Assembly: GCA_937899365.1 (NCBI GenBank)
Contig: CALBPH010000812.1
Coordinates: 1-6,261 of the forward strand
DNA length: 6,261 nucleotides
Direction of reading: 5' to 3'
DNA from: an uncultured Leptolyngbya sp.
Lineage (GTDB): Bacteria; Cyanobacteriota; Cyanobacteriia; Phormidesmidales; Phormidesmidaceae
The notes beneath the pieces were generated by a model. That model saw only the letters and a list, made by a program, of their open reading frames with translations, did not search any database and was not told the origin of the DNA. The position numbers and the translations under genes are program-made. Below, one piece after another: positions 6,066-6,261 of this stretch (positions are counted from its first letter, which is position 1; every line of letters begins with the position of its first letter).

Positions 6066-6108
6066 CAAAGCCAGCTGCCCTGTTGAGAGCAGCTGGCTTT
6101 GGTTTATT
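6066..6108 (+). terminator. Terminator-like hairpin, 13-bp stem
   Basis: Perfect arms CAAAGCCAGCTGC (6066-6078) and GCAGCTGGCTTTG (6089-6101) with a 10-nt loop. On the plus strand GTTTATT follows; on the minus strand a loose T-rich stretch does. No gene upstream on the plus strand is in view, so it more likely ends a minus-strand transcript coming from beyond the right edge, insulating the XRE gene. Confidence 0.55.
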
Positions 6109-6145
6109 AAAATCATCCCGAGGAGCAGCCGTGGCAGAAATCTAA

Positions 6146-6165
6146 ACAGCCGTTAGGGGGTTGCA
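6146..6165 (+). repeat. Degenerate copy of the left palindrome arm
   Basis: ACAGCCGTTAGGGGGTTGCA aligns with 6189-6209 of the palindrome at 18 of 21 positions (counting one gap), 43 bp upstream and in the same orientation. It is probably a decayed or partial second copy of the element. Confidence 0.5.
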
Positions 6166-6185
6166 CAAAAATAAAGGCCCAGTTA

Positions 6186-6233
6186 ATGACAGCCGGTAGG
6201 GGCATTGCATGCAATGCCCCTACCGGCTGTCAT
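6186..6233. repeat. Perfect 48-bp palindrome
   Basis: Two 24-bp arms mirror each other exactly with no spacer, centred between 6209 and 6210 (core GGCATTGCATGCAATGCC, outer part GACAGCCGGTAGGGG). Palindromes with GTAGGGGC...GCCCCTAC arms are, to my recollection, common dispersed elements in filamentous cyanobacteria. In RNA it would fold into a very stable hairpin. No coding sequence overlaps it. Confidence 0.9.
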
Positions 6234-6261
6234 GGTGTGTTATTTGGATGCAAACGCCTTA

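Noticed and set aside
1..6261. CRISPR array, tRNA, rRNA, or insertion sequence with transposase
   Set aside because: No regularly spaced repeats, no cloverleaf-like sequence and no transposase motif were seen on either strand.

Overview
The window looks like chromosomal DNA of a cyanobacterium, probably a filamentous Leptolyngbya- or Phormidium-like lineage. The evidence is three exact HIP1 octamers (GCGATCGC) at 660, 2945 and 4355, genes of roughly 50% GC separated by AT-rich spacers, dispersed GTAGGGGC-type palindromes, and protein families common in that phylum. The genus is a guess.

Left part (1-1707): a divergent pair. On the minus strand lies the N-terminal 290 codons of a flavin-dependent amine oxidase with a twin-arginine-like leader; its C-terminus is outside the window. 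On the plus strand lies a complete TetR/AcrR-family repressor. Between them are two tandem 22-bp operator-like repeats. One fills the -35/-10 spacer of a strong candidate promoter for the oxidase and the other covers its start region, so the TetR protein very probably represses the oxidase.

Middle part (1824-5113): two minus-strand genes of peroxide-defence families. katG (bifunctional catalase-peroxidase, all hallmark residues present) lies upstream. After a 386-bp structured spacer comes a Prx5-type peroxiredoxin homologue whose peroxidatic cysteine is replaced by histidine. The enzyme fold is there, but the classical chemistry cannot be.

Right part (5114-6261): an extremely AT-rich stretch upstream of katG (about 18% GC by hand count over 5114-5280), then a small minus-strand XRE/HTH_37 regulator of the HigA-antitoxin type with no toxin gene visible next to it. 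The end holds a terminator-like hairpin and a perfect 48-bp palindrome with a degraded copy of one arm beside it.

Taken together: amine oxidases release H2O2, KatG destroys H2O2, and the Prx homologue could sense or bind rather than reduce peroxide. A functional link between the three is inference from proximity only. I did not find a clearly new multi-gene system. The cysteine-less peroxiredoxin and the operator architecture are the most interesting points.
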